Shown here: positions 8,360 through 17,283 of the stretch, piece after piece
Position numbering within the stretch: the first letter of the stretch is position 1
How the letters are laid out: the number at the start of each line of letters is the position of its first letter
Assembly: GCF_030009775.1 (NCBI RefSeq)
Contig: NZ_JASCTH010000018.1
Location: 1-64,000 of the forward strand
Direction of reading: 5' to 3'
Length of the DNA stretch: 64,000 nt
From: Actinoplanes sandaracinus
GTDB taxonomy: Bacteria; Actinomycetota; Actinomycetes; Mycobacteriales; Micromonosporaceae
Translations under genes and position numbers: made by a program
The notes under the pieces: generated by a model
What the model saw: the letters and a program-made list of their open reading frames with translations, nothing else
What the model was told of the DNA's origin: nothing
The model's database searches: none

Positions 8360-9568
8360 GTGAAGATCGTCGACGCCCGGGTGATCGTGACCTGCCCGGA
8401 CCGCAACTTCGTCACCCTGAAGATCGTGACCTCCTCCGGGATCACCGGGGTCGGTGACGCCACACTCAACGGGCGCGAACTGGCCGTCGCGTCCTACCTG
8501 CGTGACCATGTCGTGCCGGTGCTGATCGGGCGGGACGCCTCGCGGATCGAGGACACCTGGCAGTACCTCTACAAAGGCGCCTACTGGCGGCGCGGCCCGG
8601 TGACCATGTCGGCCATCGCGGCGGTCGACACCGCCCTGTGGGACATCAAGGGCAAGGTCGCCGGGTTGCCGGTCTACCAGCTCCTCGGGGGCCGGTCACG
8701 GTCCGGGGTGACCGTCTACGGCCACGCGAACGCGCCGGACGTCGATTCCGTGTTGTCGGAGGTCGCGGCCTACGTCGACCTGGGGTACCAGGCGGTCCGG
8801 GTGCAGACCGGCATTCCCGGGCTGGAGAGCACCTACGGCGTCGGCAAGGACCAGATGTTCTACGAGCCGGCGGACGCCGCGCTGCCGAGTTCGAACGTCT
8901 GGTCCACCGCCCACTACCTGGACCATGTCCCACGGGTGTTCGCACGAGTGCGGTCCGAGTTCGGGCCGACGCTCCGCCTGCTGCACGACGTGCATCACCG
9001 GCTGACCCCGATCGAGGCGGCCCGGCTCGGCAAGAGCCTGGAACCCTACAACCTGACGTGGATCGAGGATCCCGTGCCCGCCGAACTCCAGGAGGGGTTC
9101 CGCCTCATCCGGCAGCACACCACCACGCCGATCGCCGTCGGCGAGGTCTTCAACACGATCTGGGACTGCCAGCAACTGATCACCGAGCAGCTCATCGACT
9201 ACATCCGCACCACGGTCGTGCACGCCGGGGGCATCACCCACCTGCGGCGCATCTTCGACCTGGCCGCGCTCTACCACGTCCGCAGCGGCTCGCACGGCGC
9301 CACCGACCTGTCGCCCGTCTGCATGGCCGCCGCCCTGCACGTCGACCTGGCCATTCCCAACTTCGGCCTGCAGGAGTACATGCGCCACACCCCGGCCACC
9401 GACGCCGTCTTCCCACACGGCTACCACTTCGCCGACGGATACCTGCACCCGTCCGAGGAACCGGGGCTCGGCGTCGACATCGACGAGGAACTGGCCGCGC
9501 GGTACCCGTACCGCCCCGCCTCCCTGCCGGTCAACCGCCTGGAGGACGGAACCATGCACAGCTGGTGA
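8360..9568 (+). CDS. manD: Enolase-superfamily dehydratase, D-mannonate dehydratase (ManD/RspA) type
   Basis: A 402-aa enolase-superfamily sugar-acid dehydratase. ManD-specific features are visible: the long N-terminal capping domain with WQYLYKGAYWRRGPVTMSA, a metal-ligand segment LLHDVHHRLTPIEAA, then WIEDPVPAEL and PIAVGEVFNTIWDC carrying Glu ligands, and a C-terminal SHGATDLSPVCMAAALH. The expected reaction is D-mannonate to 2-keto-3-deoxygluconate; several members have low or other activities. GTG 8360 is chosen because GAGGGGG lies just upstream and the family N-terminus starts at VKIVDARVIV. The next gene is an SMP-30 lactonase, consistent with a sugar-acid degradation pair. Confidence 0.88.
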   Translation: MKIVDARVIVTCPDRNFVTLKIVTSSGITGVGDATLNGRELAVASYLRDHVVPVLIGRDASRIEDTWQYLYKGAYWRRGPVTMSAIAAVDTALWDIKGKVAGLPVYQLLGGRSRSGVTVYGHANAPDVDSVLSEVAAYVDLGYQAVRVQTGIPGLESTYGVGKDQMFYEPADAALPSSNVWSTAHYLDHVPRVFARVRSEFGPTLRLLHDVHHRLTPIEAARLGKSLEPYNLTWIEDPVPAELQEGFRLIRQHTTTPIAVGEVFNTIWDCQQLITEQLIDYIRTTVVHAGGITHLRRIFDLAALYHVRSGSHGATDLSPVCMAAALHVDLAIPNFGLQEYMRHTPATDAVFPHGYHFADGYLHPSEEPGLGVDIDEELAARYPYRPASLPVNRLEDGTMHSW

Positions 9569-9579
9569 CCGGCGATGAG

Positions 9580-9629
9580 TTTCCTCTCCGGAGCCGGTCT
9601 ACCTTCACAGTCCGGCTCTGGAGAGGAAG
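9580..9629 (+). promoter_or_regulatory. 18-bp hairpin burying the ribosome site of the SMP-30 gene
   Basis: The arms at 9580-9597 (TTTCCTCTCCGGAGCCGG) and 9612-9629 (CCGGCTCTGGAGAGGAAG) pair over all 18 positions in RNA if two G-U pairs are allowed, with a 14-nt loop. The right arm contains GAGAGGAAG, the Shine-Dalgarno sequence of the gene starting at 9636. It may act as a read-through terminator of manD or as a translational switch. Confidence 0.6.
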
Positions 9630-9635
9630 ACACCG

Positions 9636-10472
9636 ATGGGCGTACCCGAGGTTCTGATGGACGGCATCCGGTTCGGCGAGTCGCCGCGCTGGCACGAGGG
9701 GCGGCTATGGTTCTCCGACTGGGGCGCCGGCCAGGTCATCGCCGTCGGCCCGGACGGCCGCCATGAGGTGACGGCGACCGTCGCCTCGTTCCCGATGTGC
9801 ATCGACTTCCTGCCGGACGGCCGCCTGATCATCGTCGACTCCGCCCGGCGCCGGCTCGTGCGCCGTGAGCCGGACGGATCGCTGACCGAGTACGCGGATC
9901 TCGCCGCGGCCGGCGCCACACCGTGGAACGACATCGTGATCGGCGGCGACGGCAGCGCCTACGTCGGGAACATCGGCTTCGACTTTCCCGGCGGAGAGTT
10001 CGCACCGGGCTTCCTCGCCCTGGTCACACCGCAGGGAAAGGTGGTCCGGGCGGCGGACGGCCTCGCCTTCCCCAACGGCATGGTGATCACCCCGGACGGG
10101 ACCTCGCTGATCGTCGCCGAGTCCTACGCGCAGCGCCTGACCGCCTTCCGGATCGGCCCCGACGGCCGTCTCAGCGACCGGCGGACCTGGGCGGAGACGC
10201 CCGGCGACCACCCCGACGGCATCTGCGCCGACGCCGACGGGGCGATCTGGTACGCCGACGTCGCCAACCAGCACTGCGTCCGCGTCCGGGAGGGCGGCGA
10301 GGTGCTGTCGACCGTCCGCACCGATCGCGGCGCGTTCGCGTGCGCTCTCAGCCGGGGTCCCGACCCGTGCCTGTTCATCGTCGGCCAGAACTACGGCGAC
10401 GGCGAACCGGCCGGGCCCACCGGCCAGGTCGTGACGGTCCCGGCCCCCGCGCCGGGAGCCGGACGCCCCTGA
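9636..10472 (+). CDS. SMP-30 / gluconolactonase-family sugar lactone hydrolase
   Basis: A 278-aa six-bladed beta-propeller lactonase. The expected divalent-metal ligands are in place: Glu in FGESPRWHEG near residue 15, Asn in TPWNDIVIGGDGSAYVGN near residue 98, and Asp in HPDGICADADGAIWYADV near residue 195. It would open a sugar 1,5-lactone to the acid. Its position 67 bp after the ManD-like gene suggests a joint role in sugar acid catabolism. Its ribosome site GAGAGGAAG is inside a strong hairpin, so expression may be translationally controlled. Confidence 0.88.
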   Translation: MGVPEVLMDGIRFGESPRWHEGRLWFSDWGAGQVIAVGPDGRHEVTATVASFPMCIDFLPDGRLIIVDSARRRLVRREPDGSLTEYADLAAAGATPWNDIVIGGDGSAYVGNIGFDFPGGEFAPGFLALVTPQGKVVRAADGLAFPNGMVITPDGTSLIVAESYAQRLTAFRIGPDGRLSDRRTWAETPGDHPDGICADADGAIWYADVANQHCVRVREGGEVLSTVRTDRGAFACALSRGPDPCLFIVGQNYGDGEPAGPTGQVVTVPAPAPGAGRP

Positions 10473-10490
10473 CCCGCGACCGCCGGCGGG

Positions 10491-10534
10491 CCGGGACTCA
10501 CCGGCACTCACCGGCACTCACCGGCACTCACCGG
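10491..10534. repeat. 10-bp tandem repeat between convergent genes
   Basis: Four copies of a 10-bp unit (CCGGCACTCA, first copy with one change) plus a final CCGG. The repeat abuts and partly overlaps the stop codon of the class IV aminotransferase gene. It probably arose by slippage in the short gap between two convergent genes. Confidence 0.8.
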
Positions 10535-11301
10535 TCGAGAGGCTGCCAGGAGATCGAGAGCCAGGCTCGCCGGAGCAGAGCCGTCAGTGGCTCGTTGCCG
10601 GGGAACGGCACGTCGTCGACGGCGGCGATCGGCTGGTCGGGGCAGTGCGAGTTGGTCGCGGCGGCGCCCGCCAGGCCGGGCAGGTCGGCGACCGTGAGCC
10701 GGGCGGTCGTGTCGGGGACGCCGAGTTCGTGCAGGGCGCGGCGCAGAACCCGCATGGTGATGCCGGCCAGCATCGGCGCCTCGGGCCAGACGACCTGTTC
10801 GCCGTTCCAGAACACCACGTTCCAGACGGAGCCCTCGAGGACGGTCCCGTCGCGCCCGGTGAAGAGGACATCGTCGAAGCCGGCCCGCCGCGCCTTCAGA
10901 TGATGGTGGGTGAGGCCGAACGTGGCGCGGTGCTTGAGGTGCGGCACCTCGCGTTCGTAGTGGACGGTGCGCACTCGCAGCGGCGGTTTCCGGTCGTCCC
11001 GGACCGGTCCGGCGACCGACACCATGACGTCCATGCCGGACAGCACGGTGACGCGGACGGAGGCGTCCCGATCGTCGCGCAGGGCGTGACCGATCAGCTC
11101 GATGATCGTGTCGTCGGAGGGCGCGGGGCTGTCCGGGAAGACCTCCCCGGAGGCCGCACGGAGCCGCTCCAGGTGCAGGTCCAGGCCGGCCACGGCCCGA
11201 TCACGCACCTGCATGGAGGTGTAGTGGCCGTGGTTGCCGACCGCGGCCCGGTGCAGTGCCTCCACGGATGGTGGGGCACCGTTGATCTCGACATGAGTCA
11301 C
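10528..11301 (-). CDS. Aminotransferase class IV (PLP-dependent fold type IV)
   Basis: A 257-aa fold-type IV PLP enzyme like branched-chain aminotransferase or aminodeoxychorismate lyase. The N-terminal domain has FHLERL-type sequence (DLHLERLRAASGEVFPDSP). The cofactor domain has LKHRATFGLTHHHLKARRAG, with a Lys where the Schiff-base Lys is expected, then DGTVLEGSVWNVVFW, the conserved E-x-S-x-x-N phosphate-binding motif, and MLAGITMRVLRR. GTG 11301 overlaps the TGA of the upstream GNAT gene by 4 bp, which fixes the start and implies translational coupling. The substrate is unknown. Confidence 0.85.
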   Translation of the reverse strand: MTHVEINGAPPSVEALHRAAVGNHGHYTSMQVRDRAVAGLDLHLERLRAASGEVFPDSPAPSDDTIIELIGHALRDDRDASVRVTVLSGMDVMVSVAGPVRDDRKPPLRVRTVHYEREVPHLKHRATFGLTHHHLKARRAGFDDVLFTGRDGTVLEGSVWNVVFWNGEQVVWPEAPMLAGITMRVLRRALHELGVPDTTARLTVADLPGLAGAAATNSHCPDQPIAAVDDVPFPGNEPLTALLRRAWLSISWQPLDR

Positions 11302-12326
11302 TCGGTCATGTCTACCGGTCCGGCGCGGGGACGGGGCGAGCGGGATCGACGGTGACGCGCGCACTCCCACACCCGGCTGACACGGCCGGGCGCGGGCGGG
11401 GCCCGCCGCCGGCGGGCCGGTGAGTCGTGGCCGGCCCTGTCGGTCAGGCGTTGGAAGGTGTCGTACCCGGCGCGGGCGAACGCGGCCGCCATCGGCCGGT
11501 TGCCGACGTCGGTGGCCGCCCGGATCCGGGGCACACCCTGGTCGGCGAGCAGGCGGGTGCCCTCGGCCAGCAGGTCGTCGATGTAGCCGTGGCCGCGGTG
11601 GGCCGGCGCCACCCCGATGTAGGCGATGATCGGGTTGTACCCGTTGTGGGCGGGGATGACGAACCCGACCGGATCACCGTCCGGCAGCGTCGCGATCCGC
11701 CACCAGTCCCGCGGGCTGGGGTACATCTCCAGTTCGGTGCGGTACTGCTCCTCGGCGCACTCGCGCGGTGTCATCCGGGTCAGCTCGTCGCGGCTGTGGG
11801 CGTCGAGCGACCCGTCCAGCACGAGCGTCATCAGGTCGATCAGCTCGCCGGCCTCACGGGGCGCCCGGAAGGACAGCCGCCCGGCCGGGGCCGGGATCGG
11901 GGTGCCAGGGTGCCACTGCAGGCGCAGACGCTCGACGAACAGTTTCGCGCCGGCCTGTTCGAGCACGTCCATCCAGGTGTCGGCGGCGGATCGGCGCCAG
12001 TCCGGCGCGACGAAACGGGTGAACTCCGGAGCCGGGGTGGGCAGCGCCGCTTCCAGCAGGCGCAGCCCGTCGTCGAGATAGCCGTCGGCGACGTCGAAGA
12101 TGTCCATGACGAGGGGGTGTTCGCCGCCGGGGCGCGACCACCAGCCGGCGCGGGCGGTCACCCGGCCGCCGCGCAGGGCGAGCCACAACCACTCGGGGCG
12201 GCGGCGCCCGGCGGCCAGGTCACCGGCGATCTCCTGATTGAGGACGTACGGGTAGGAGTTGAAGTCGTCCAGTTCGTCGGGCAGGACGGCGGGACGGATG
12301 GTCAACGATGTCAAGGCGTACTCCAT
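11298..12326 (-). CDS. GNAT-family N-acetyltransferase
   Basis: A 342-aa protein with the acetyl-CoA-binding motif A (AYIGVAPAHRGHGYIDDLL) at about residues 238-256 and the closing NRPMAAAFARAGYDTFQRL segment near residue 280. The first ~160 residues form a second, more diverged GNAT-like half, so it resembles the two-domain GNAT proteins of actinomycetes. The last ~45 residues are Arg/Pro-rich and unlike any GNAT end; they may be a natural tail or reflect a lost stop codon. Its stop overlaps the start of the class IV aminotransferase gene. Confidence 0.82.
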   Translation of the reverse strand: MEYALTSLTIRPAVLPDELDDFNSYPYVLNQEIAGDLAAGRRRPEWLWLALRGGRVTARAGWWSRPGGEHPLVMDIFDVADGYLDDGLRLLEAALPTPAPEFTRFVAPDWRRSAADTWMDVLEQAGAKLFVERLRLQWHPGTPIPAPAGRLSFRAPREAGELIDLMTLVLDGSLDAHSRDELTRMTPRECAEEQYRTELEMYPSPRDWWRIATLPDGDPVGFVIPAHNGYNPIIAYIGVAPAHRGHGYIDDLLAEGTRLLADQGVPRIRAATDVGNRPMAAAFARAGYDTFQRLTDRAGHDSPARRRRAPPAPGRVSRVWECARHRRSRSPRPRAGPVDMTE

Positions 12327-12612
12327 GAAGAGGCGCCCTCACTCCGCTCCGGGCATGCTGCCGGCTGTGGTCAGCCGTTCGCCCGGGAGGAGGCGAGCGC
12401 GGTGTGTGTGCGGTACATCGCTCAGCCCTCCTTCCTGTTCTCGATCTTGGACGGAGAGTCCAACAGACGGCCCGCCGGCCCGCAACCCATTTACCGCTGA
12501 GATCCCGGGCAGGCATGGAACCGTCCACCAGCCGCTGCGCGGGAACGCCCGGATCCGGTTCACCTCTGCGGCCCAGTCTTCCGTGTCGGCGATCGGCCGG
12601 ACCCATGCGGCT

Positions 12613-13461
12613 TCAGCGGCCGCCGGAGCGTTCGGCGCCGATCCCGGCGGTGACGACCAGGGCGATGCCGGCGACGGCGGCCCATCCGGGCGCCTGGTGC
12701 AGCAGAACGAAACCGACCACCACCGCGATCGCGGGCTCCAGGCTCATCAACGTCCCGAAGGCTGCGGTGGTGAGACGCCGCAGGGCGAAGAACTCCAGGA
12801 TGAACGGCACTACGGGCAGCAGGACCGCGAGGAACAGCCCCGACACCAGGATGTCGGCCGTGAGGTGACCGGCCAGCGACGGCGCGGCGATCAGCGTGGC
12901 GGCGACTCCGGCCACCGGCATCGAGATCGCCAGGCCACGAAGCCCGGACACCTCGTCCCCGACGCGCTGGGTGAGCAGGATGTACGCGGCCCAGCACGCC
13001 GCCGCGCCGAGCGCGAACAGCACGCCGAGCGGATCGACGGAACCCTGCCAGGGCGAGGTCAGCAGCAGCACCCCGGCGCCGGCGAGCAACGGCCAGAGCG
13101 GGCGCCGGCCGCGGGCCACGGCCACCCCGAGAGGTCCGAGGAACTCCAGCGCGCTCGCGGTGCCGAGCGGCAGCCGTTCGACCGCCAGCATGAACAGCAC
13201 CGTCACTCCCGCGGTGACCACGCCGAGCGCGACCGAGGAGGTCAGCCCGGCCCGGCTGATGCCGGACAGCCGGGGCCGGACCAGCATCAGCAGGAGTACG
13301 CCGGCCCACGCCAGCCGCAGTCCGGCGGTACCGAGCGCGCCGATCTCGGCGGCCAGGCCGACGGAGACGGCGAGACCCAGTTGCACGCAGGCCATCGAGG
13401 CGAGCGCGAAACCCGTTCCGGTGCGGGCGGCGGTCCGGGGCGGTGTGGCGAGCATGGTCAT
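12613..13461 (-). CDS. EamA/DMT-superfamily transporter (RhtA-like exporter)
   Basis: A 282-aa integral membrane protein with about ten hydrophobic segments and two EamA repeats. The first ends with LERLPLGTASALEFLGPLGVAVA-like sequence; the second has TTAAFGTLMSLEPAIAVVVGFVLL. Both are hallmark end motifs of the drug/metabolite transporter family, and the LGTASALEFLGPL form is typical of RhtA threonine/homoserine exporters. ATG 13461 is chosen because the frame extension to 13518 is not membrane-like and overlaps the promoter of the divergent LysR gene, which may regulate it. Confidence 0.88.
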   Translation of the reverse strand: MTMLATPPRTAARTGTGFALASMACVQLGLAVSVGLAAEIGALGTAGLRLAWAGVLLLMLVRPRLSGISRAGLTSSVALGVVTAGVTVLFMLAVERLPLGTASALEFLGPLGVAVARGRRPLWPLLAGAGVLLLTSPWQGSVDPLGVLFALGAAACWAAYILLTQRVGDEVSGLRGLAISMPVAGVAATLIAAPSLAGHLTADILVSGLFLAVLLPVVPFILEFFALRRLTTAAFGTLMSLEPAIAVVVGFVLLHQAPGWAAVAGIALVVTAGIGAERSGGR

Positions 13462-13545
13462 GCGCAGTAGTAGACGACCCGGAAACCGTTCGCGTCCACG
13501 TGACAATGTTGGACACACCGTTCAGCCACGATGAACAATGCCGGG

Positions 13546-14439
13546 ATGGACGTCCGCCGCCTGGAAACCCTGCTGATGCTGTCGCGCCTCGGGTCGATGC
13601 GCGCGGTCGCCGCTGAGATGTACACCACCACCTCGACGGTGTCGCAGCAGATCGCCGCGCTCGCCCGGGAGGCGGGCACGCCGCTGATCGAGCCGGAGGG
13701 GCGGCGGGTGCGGTTGACCCCGGCCGGGCGGCGGCTCGCCGAGCACGCGGTCACGATCCTCGCCGCCCTGGAGGCCGCCCGGCTCGACCTGGATCCGTCG
13801 GCGGAACCCGCCGGGACGCTGCGGGTCGCCGGTTTCGGCACGGCCATCCGGCGGTCACTGATGCCGGTCGTGGCCCGGCTCGCCGCCGACCATCCGCTGG
13901 TACGGGTCCGCATTCACGAACACGAACCCGCCGAGGCCCTGGCCCTGATCGCGTCGGACGACCTCGACCTGGCCCTGACATACGACTTCAACCTCGCCCC
14001 CGCACCCCTGGACCGCTCGGTGGTGTCGCAGCCGCTGTGGTCGGCCGTGTGGGCGCTGGGCGTCCCCGCCGGTGACCCGGCGGCGGACCAACCGGCTCCT
14101 GAGGTCTTCGGGCGTTACCGGGACGCCGAGTGGATCGTGAACTCCCGCGGCGCCTCCGACGAGCAGGTGGTCCGCACGATCGCGTCGATGGCCGGTTTCG
14201 ATCCGCTGGTCACCCACCGGGCCGACAGCCTGGCCCTGGTGCAGGACCTGGTCGTCGCCGGGCTCGGCGTTGGTCTGCTCCCGGCCGACCAGCCGACCCG
14301 TCCCGGCGTGCGCTTACTGCCGCTGCGTGATCCCGAGCCGATCCTGCGCTCCCACGCCGTGGTCCGCGCCGGGCGCACCGGCTGGCCGCCGCTGGCTCTG
14401 CTGCTGAGCCTGCTCGCCGTGCCGGTCGCCGGTCACTAA
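13546..14439 (+). CDS. LysR-family transcriptional regulator
   Basis: A 297-aa LysR regulator. The N-terminal helix-turn-helix is classical: LETLLMLSRLGSMRAVAAEMYTTTSTVSQQIAALAREAGTPLIEPEGRRVRLTPAG (residues ~5-62). The effector domain follows with GTLRVAGFGTAIRRSLMPVV and a Rossmann-like substrate-binding fold ending in LVVAGLGVGLLPAD. It is divergent from the EamA exporter with an ~85-bp shared promoter region, so control of that exporter by an amino acid or similar ligand is likely. ATG 13546 gives the canonical MDVRRLETL start. The 3' end is overlapped antisense by the AfsR-type gene. Confidence 0.92.
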   Translation: MDVRRLETLLMLSRLGSMRAVAAEMYTTTSTVSQQIAALAREAGTPLIEPEGRRVRLTPAGRRLAEHAVTILAALEAARLDLDPSAEPAGTLRVAGFGTAIRRSLMPVVARLAADHPLVRVRIHEHEPAEALALIASDDLDLALTYDFNLAPAPLDRSVVSQPLWSAVWALGVPAGDPAADQPAPEVFGRYRDAEWIVNSRGASDEQVVRTIASMAGFDPLVTHRADSLALVQDLVVAGLGVGLLPADQPTRPGVRLLPLRDPEPILRSHAVVRAGRTGWPPLALLLSLLAVPVAGH

Positions 14440-17187
14440 GCGGACCGCCGCATCGTCGTCCGGCGCCCGCGCCTGCAGGGCGAGTTGCCGGGCCTCGTCC
14501 GCCTCCGGCACGCCGAGTTCGCGATAGAGCCGCTCGGCCGCGAGCGCCTGCTCCACCGCCGAAGCCCGATCCGCCACGGCTGGTTCTCGGCCCGCCGCCG
14601 AGCCCCGGGTGAGCAGCGCCCGAGCCAGCCCGTGACAGGCCCGCGCCTCCTCCGGCCGGTTGCGGGCCGCCGAGGCGAGCGCGCGGGCCGTCTCGTGCTC
14701 GGCGACCGCACGCGCCGCGTCGCCGGCCGCCAGAGCCGCCTCGCCGAGCCCGTTGAACGCGGCGGCCTCGTCACTGCGGTTGCCCATCGCGCGGTAGAGG
14801 TCGCCGGCTTCCCGGTGCCGGGGCAGCGCTTCCGACGGCCGGCCCTGGTGACGCAACAGCAGCCCGATCTGATTGAGCACCCGCGCCTCCCCCAGCGGAT
14901 TGCCGTCCTTGCGGTGCAGGGCGAGAGCCAGATCGAGGTGGCGGCGGGCCTCGTCATAACGGCCCAGTTGGTCGAGGATCATGCCGAGGTCGCCGAGGAC
15001 GAATCCTTCCCGGGCCCGGTCACCCGCGATCCGTGCCAGGTCGAGGGCCTCTTTCAGGTGCTGTTCGGCCTGGGCGCCGTCCCGGTGCCGCCATGCCACG
15101 TCACCCAACGTGTGCAGGGCCAGGGATCGCGGGAACTCGTCGGAGGCGACGGCGAGCGCCTGCCCGGCGAACGACGCCGCCTGCTCGTAGTCACCACGCC
15201 GCCAGTGCGTCCACGCCAGGTCGGCGAGGGCCCGGCTCTCCACGTCACGGTCACCGTTGAGGCGGCTGCGCTGCAGGGCGGTGCCGTGCAGGACGACGGC
15301 GTCGTCGTGGTGGGCCTGCCGGTCCAGGTACGGCCGGAGGGCGTGCGCGAGATGCCCGACGCAAACCTGTGGCCCGTGGACGACGGTCGCGATGATGTTG
15401 CCGCGCTCGGCGTCGAGCCAGTCGATCGCCTCGCCCGGCCCGTGGACCGGCTCGATCGGGGTGAGCACGGGTGGCAGGCCGGGCCGGTCGCCGATGTTGC
15501 CGGGATAGAGCTGCCGCACCGCCGACCGGGACCGGTGCAGGTAGTGCACGAGCAGCCGCATCACCGCGCCGTCCTCGGCGCCGAGCGAGCGGGCGTGCTC
15601 GCGCAGCAGGTCGTGCATCGTGTACCGCCCCGGCTCGCGCTGCACCAGCATGTGCGCGTCGAGCAGGTTCTCCAGCAGGTCTTCGGCCTCGGGCACCGGA
15701 AGGTCGGCCAGCGCGGCGGCGGCGTGCGGTTCGATGTCGCGGCCCGGGGCCGGGCCGAGCAGCCGGAACATGCGCTGCTCGGCCGGATCGAGCTGCTCGT
15801 AGGACACCGTGAACGCGGCCGCGACGCTGCGCTCGGAGGTCGCCAGGTCGGCCAGCCGCAGGCGCCCGGCCAGGTAGGACACCGTCCACCGGGGCCGGTG
15901 CTGCAGCCGGGCGCCGGCGATCCGGATGGCCAGCGGCAGGTGCCCGCACAGCTCCAGCACCTCACGGACGGCCTCCGGCTCGGCGGCGGCCCGCTCCCCC
16001 ACGATGCCGGCGAACAGCGCGGTCGCGTCGCCGGCGGGCAGCACCTCCATGGACAGGGCGCGGGCCCCGTCGAGGTCGACGAGCCGTCGGCGGCTGGTGA
16101 TCAGCAGCAGGCTCTCGGTGGCGCCCGGCAGCAGCGGTCGCACGTGTGCCCCGTCAGCCGCGTTGTCGATCACCACCACGGCCCGGCGAGCCGAGAGCTC
16201 GGCCCGCCACAACGCGGAGCGCTCGGCCAGCCCGGGCGGCATGTCGTTGATCCCGGCCTGACGCAGAAGCGTCTCCAGGGCGGACAGCGGCTCGTGCGCA
16301 CGCAGGTCGATGAAGAACTGCCCGCCCGGGAACCGGTCAGCGAGCCGGTGGGCGGCGTGCACGGCCAGGGTGGTCTTACCGACCCCGGCCATGCCGTCGA
16401 TCGTGATCACCTTGCTCTGGCCGCCGGTCACCAGCCGCGAGAGCTCGTCGGCGCGGCCGGTGAAGTCGGGGACGTCGTAGGGCAGGAAGCTCCGGCCACG
16501 GCCCGACGGCATGCCGGCGAGCACCGCTTTCTCCACCTCGGCGAACGCGGGACCGGGATCGAGCCCCTGCTCCTCGGCGAGCACCGACCGGTAGGCCCGT
16601 GCCGCGGCCAGGGCGTCGGCCTGCCGGCCGGACCGGTGCAGGGCGAGCACCAACTGGCCGGCCAGCCGCTCCCGCAGCGGGTTGGCGGCGACGTGCGCGG
16701 CCAGCTCGTCGAGCACCCCGTCGTGCTGCCCGGCCTCGAGCGCCGACTCCATCAGCCGCTCGACGACGGCGAGCCGCCGGTCGTCGAGCAGGGCGCGGGA
16801 ACTCGCGACGTAGTGGGCGTGCACGTCGGCCAGCGCCTCACCACGCCACAGGCCGAGCGCTTCCCGCAACTGCCCGGCGGCGACCAGGTCGTCGAACTCG
16901 TGCACATCGGTGCGGGCGTCGGCCAGATAGCCGCCCGGCCTGGTCTGCAGCACGTCGCGCGCGCCGGCCCGCCGCAACGCGGTGATCGCGGCGTGGATCT
17001 GCGACCGGGCCGTGTCGGGCTGGTCATAGCCCCACATGGCGTCGATCAGCCGCTCCATCGGGATCACCCGGCCGGCGTGCAACAGCAGATAGGCCAGCAC
17101 GGCCCGGTGCCGCGGCGCGATGCCGGGCACCGGCACGCCGTCATCGGTGATCTGCACCGGGCCCAGCAGCCGGAAACGTAGTGCCAC
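14314..17187 (-). CDS. AfsR/SARP-type regulator: BTAD, NB-ARC ATPase and TPR domains
   Basis: A 957-aa STAND regulator. Residues 1-95 form an OmpR-type winged helix (FRLLGPVQI, then RAVLAYLLLHAGRVI). A BTAD domain follows to ~250 and an NB-ARC module from ~265 with P-loop GMAGVGKTTL. Walker B is AVVVIDNAADGAHV, and LLLITSRRRL is the sensor. The C-terminal third carries TPRs (ADLAWTHWRRGDYEQAASFAGQALA and similar). Such proteins activate secondary-metabolite or morphological genes. GTG 17187 is chosen because the domain begins VALRFRLLG; the frame is open far upstream but not protein-like there. The last ~40 residues overlap the end of the LysR gene antisense and may not be authentic. Confidence 0.9.
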   Translation of the reverse strand: MALRFRLLGPVQITDDGVPVPGIAPRHRAVLAYLLLHAGRVIPMERLIDAMWGYDQPDTARSQIHAAITALRRAGARDVLQTRPGGYLADARTDVHEFDDLVAAGQLREALGLWRGEALADVHAHYVASSRALLDDRRLAVVERLMESALEAGQHDGVLDELAAHVAANPLRERLAGQLVLALHRSGRQADALAAARAYRSVLAEEQGLDPGPAFAEVEKAVLAGMPSGRGRSFLPYDVPDFTGRADELSRLVTGGQSKVITIDGMAGVGKTTLAVHAAHRLADRFPGGQFFIDLRAHEPLSALETLLRQAGINDMPPGLAERSALWRAELSARRAVVVIDNAADGAHVRPLLPGATESLLLITSRRRLVDLDGARALSMEVLPAGDATALFAGIVGERAAAEPEAVREVLELCGHLPLAIRIAGARLQHRPRWTVSYLAGRLRLADLATSERSVAAAFTVSYEQLDPAEQRMFRLLGPAPGRDIEPHAAAALADLPVPEAEDLLENLLDAHMLVQREPGRYTMHDLLREHARSLGAEDGAVMRLLVHYLHRSRSAVRQLYPGNIGDRPGLPPVLTPIEPVHGPGEAIDWLDAERGNIIATVVHGPQVCVGHLAHALRPYLDRQAHHDDAVVLHGTALQRSRLNGDRDVESRALADLAWTHWRRGDYEQAASFAGQALAVASDEFPRSLALHTLGDVAWRHRDGAQAEQHLKEALDLARIAGDRAREGFVLGDLGMILDQLGRYDEARRHLDLALALHRKDGNPLGEARVLNQIGLLLRHQGRPSEALPRHREAGDLYRAMGNRSDEAAAFNGLGEAALAAGDAARAVAEHETARALASAARNRPEEARACHGLARALLTRGSAAGREPAVADRASAVEQALAAERLYRELGVPEADEARQLALQARAPDDDAAVRLVTGDRHGEQAQQQSQRRPAGAPGADHGVGAQDRLGITQRQ

Positions 17188-17283
17188 GATGCGCCTCCCA
17201 TCGCCAACGCATCGCGAATGTATCAACGGGGTCCGACAACCTCGGTGCACAGGCAGACGCCGGTACACGAGGAGTGAGAAACG

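Noticed and set aside
14485..17181. An 898-codon open frame on the plus strand
   Set aside because: Antisense shadow of the AfsR-type gene, which has clear domains in order on the minus strand.
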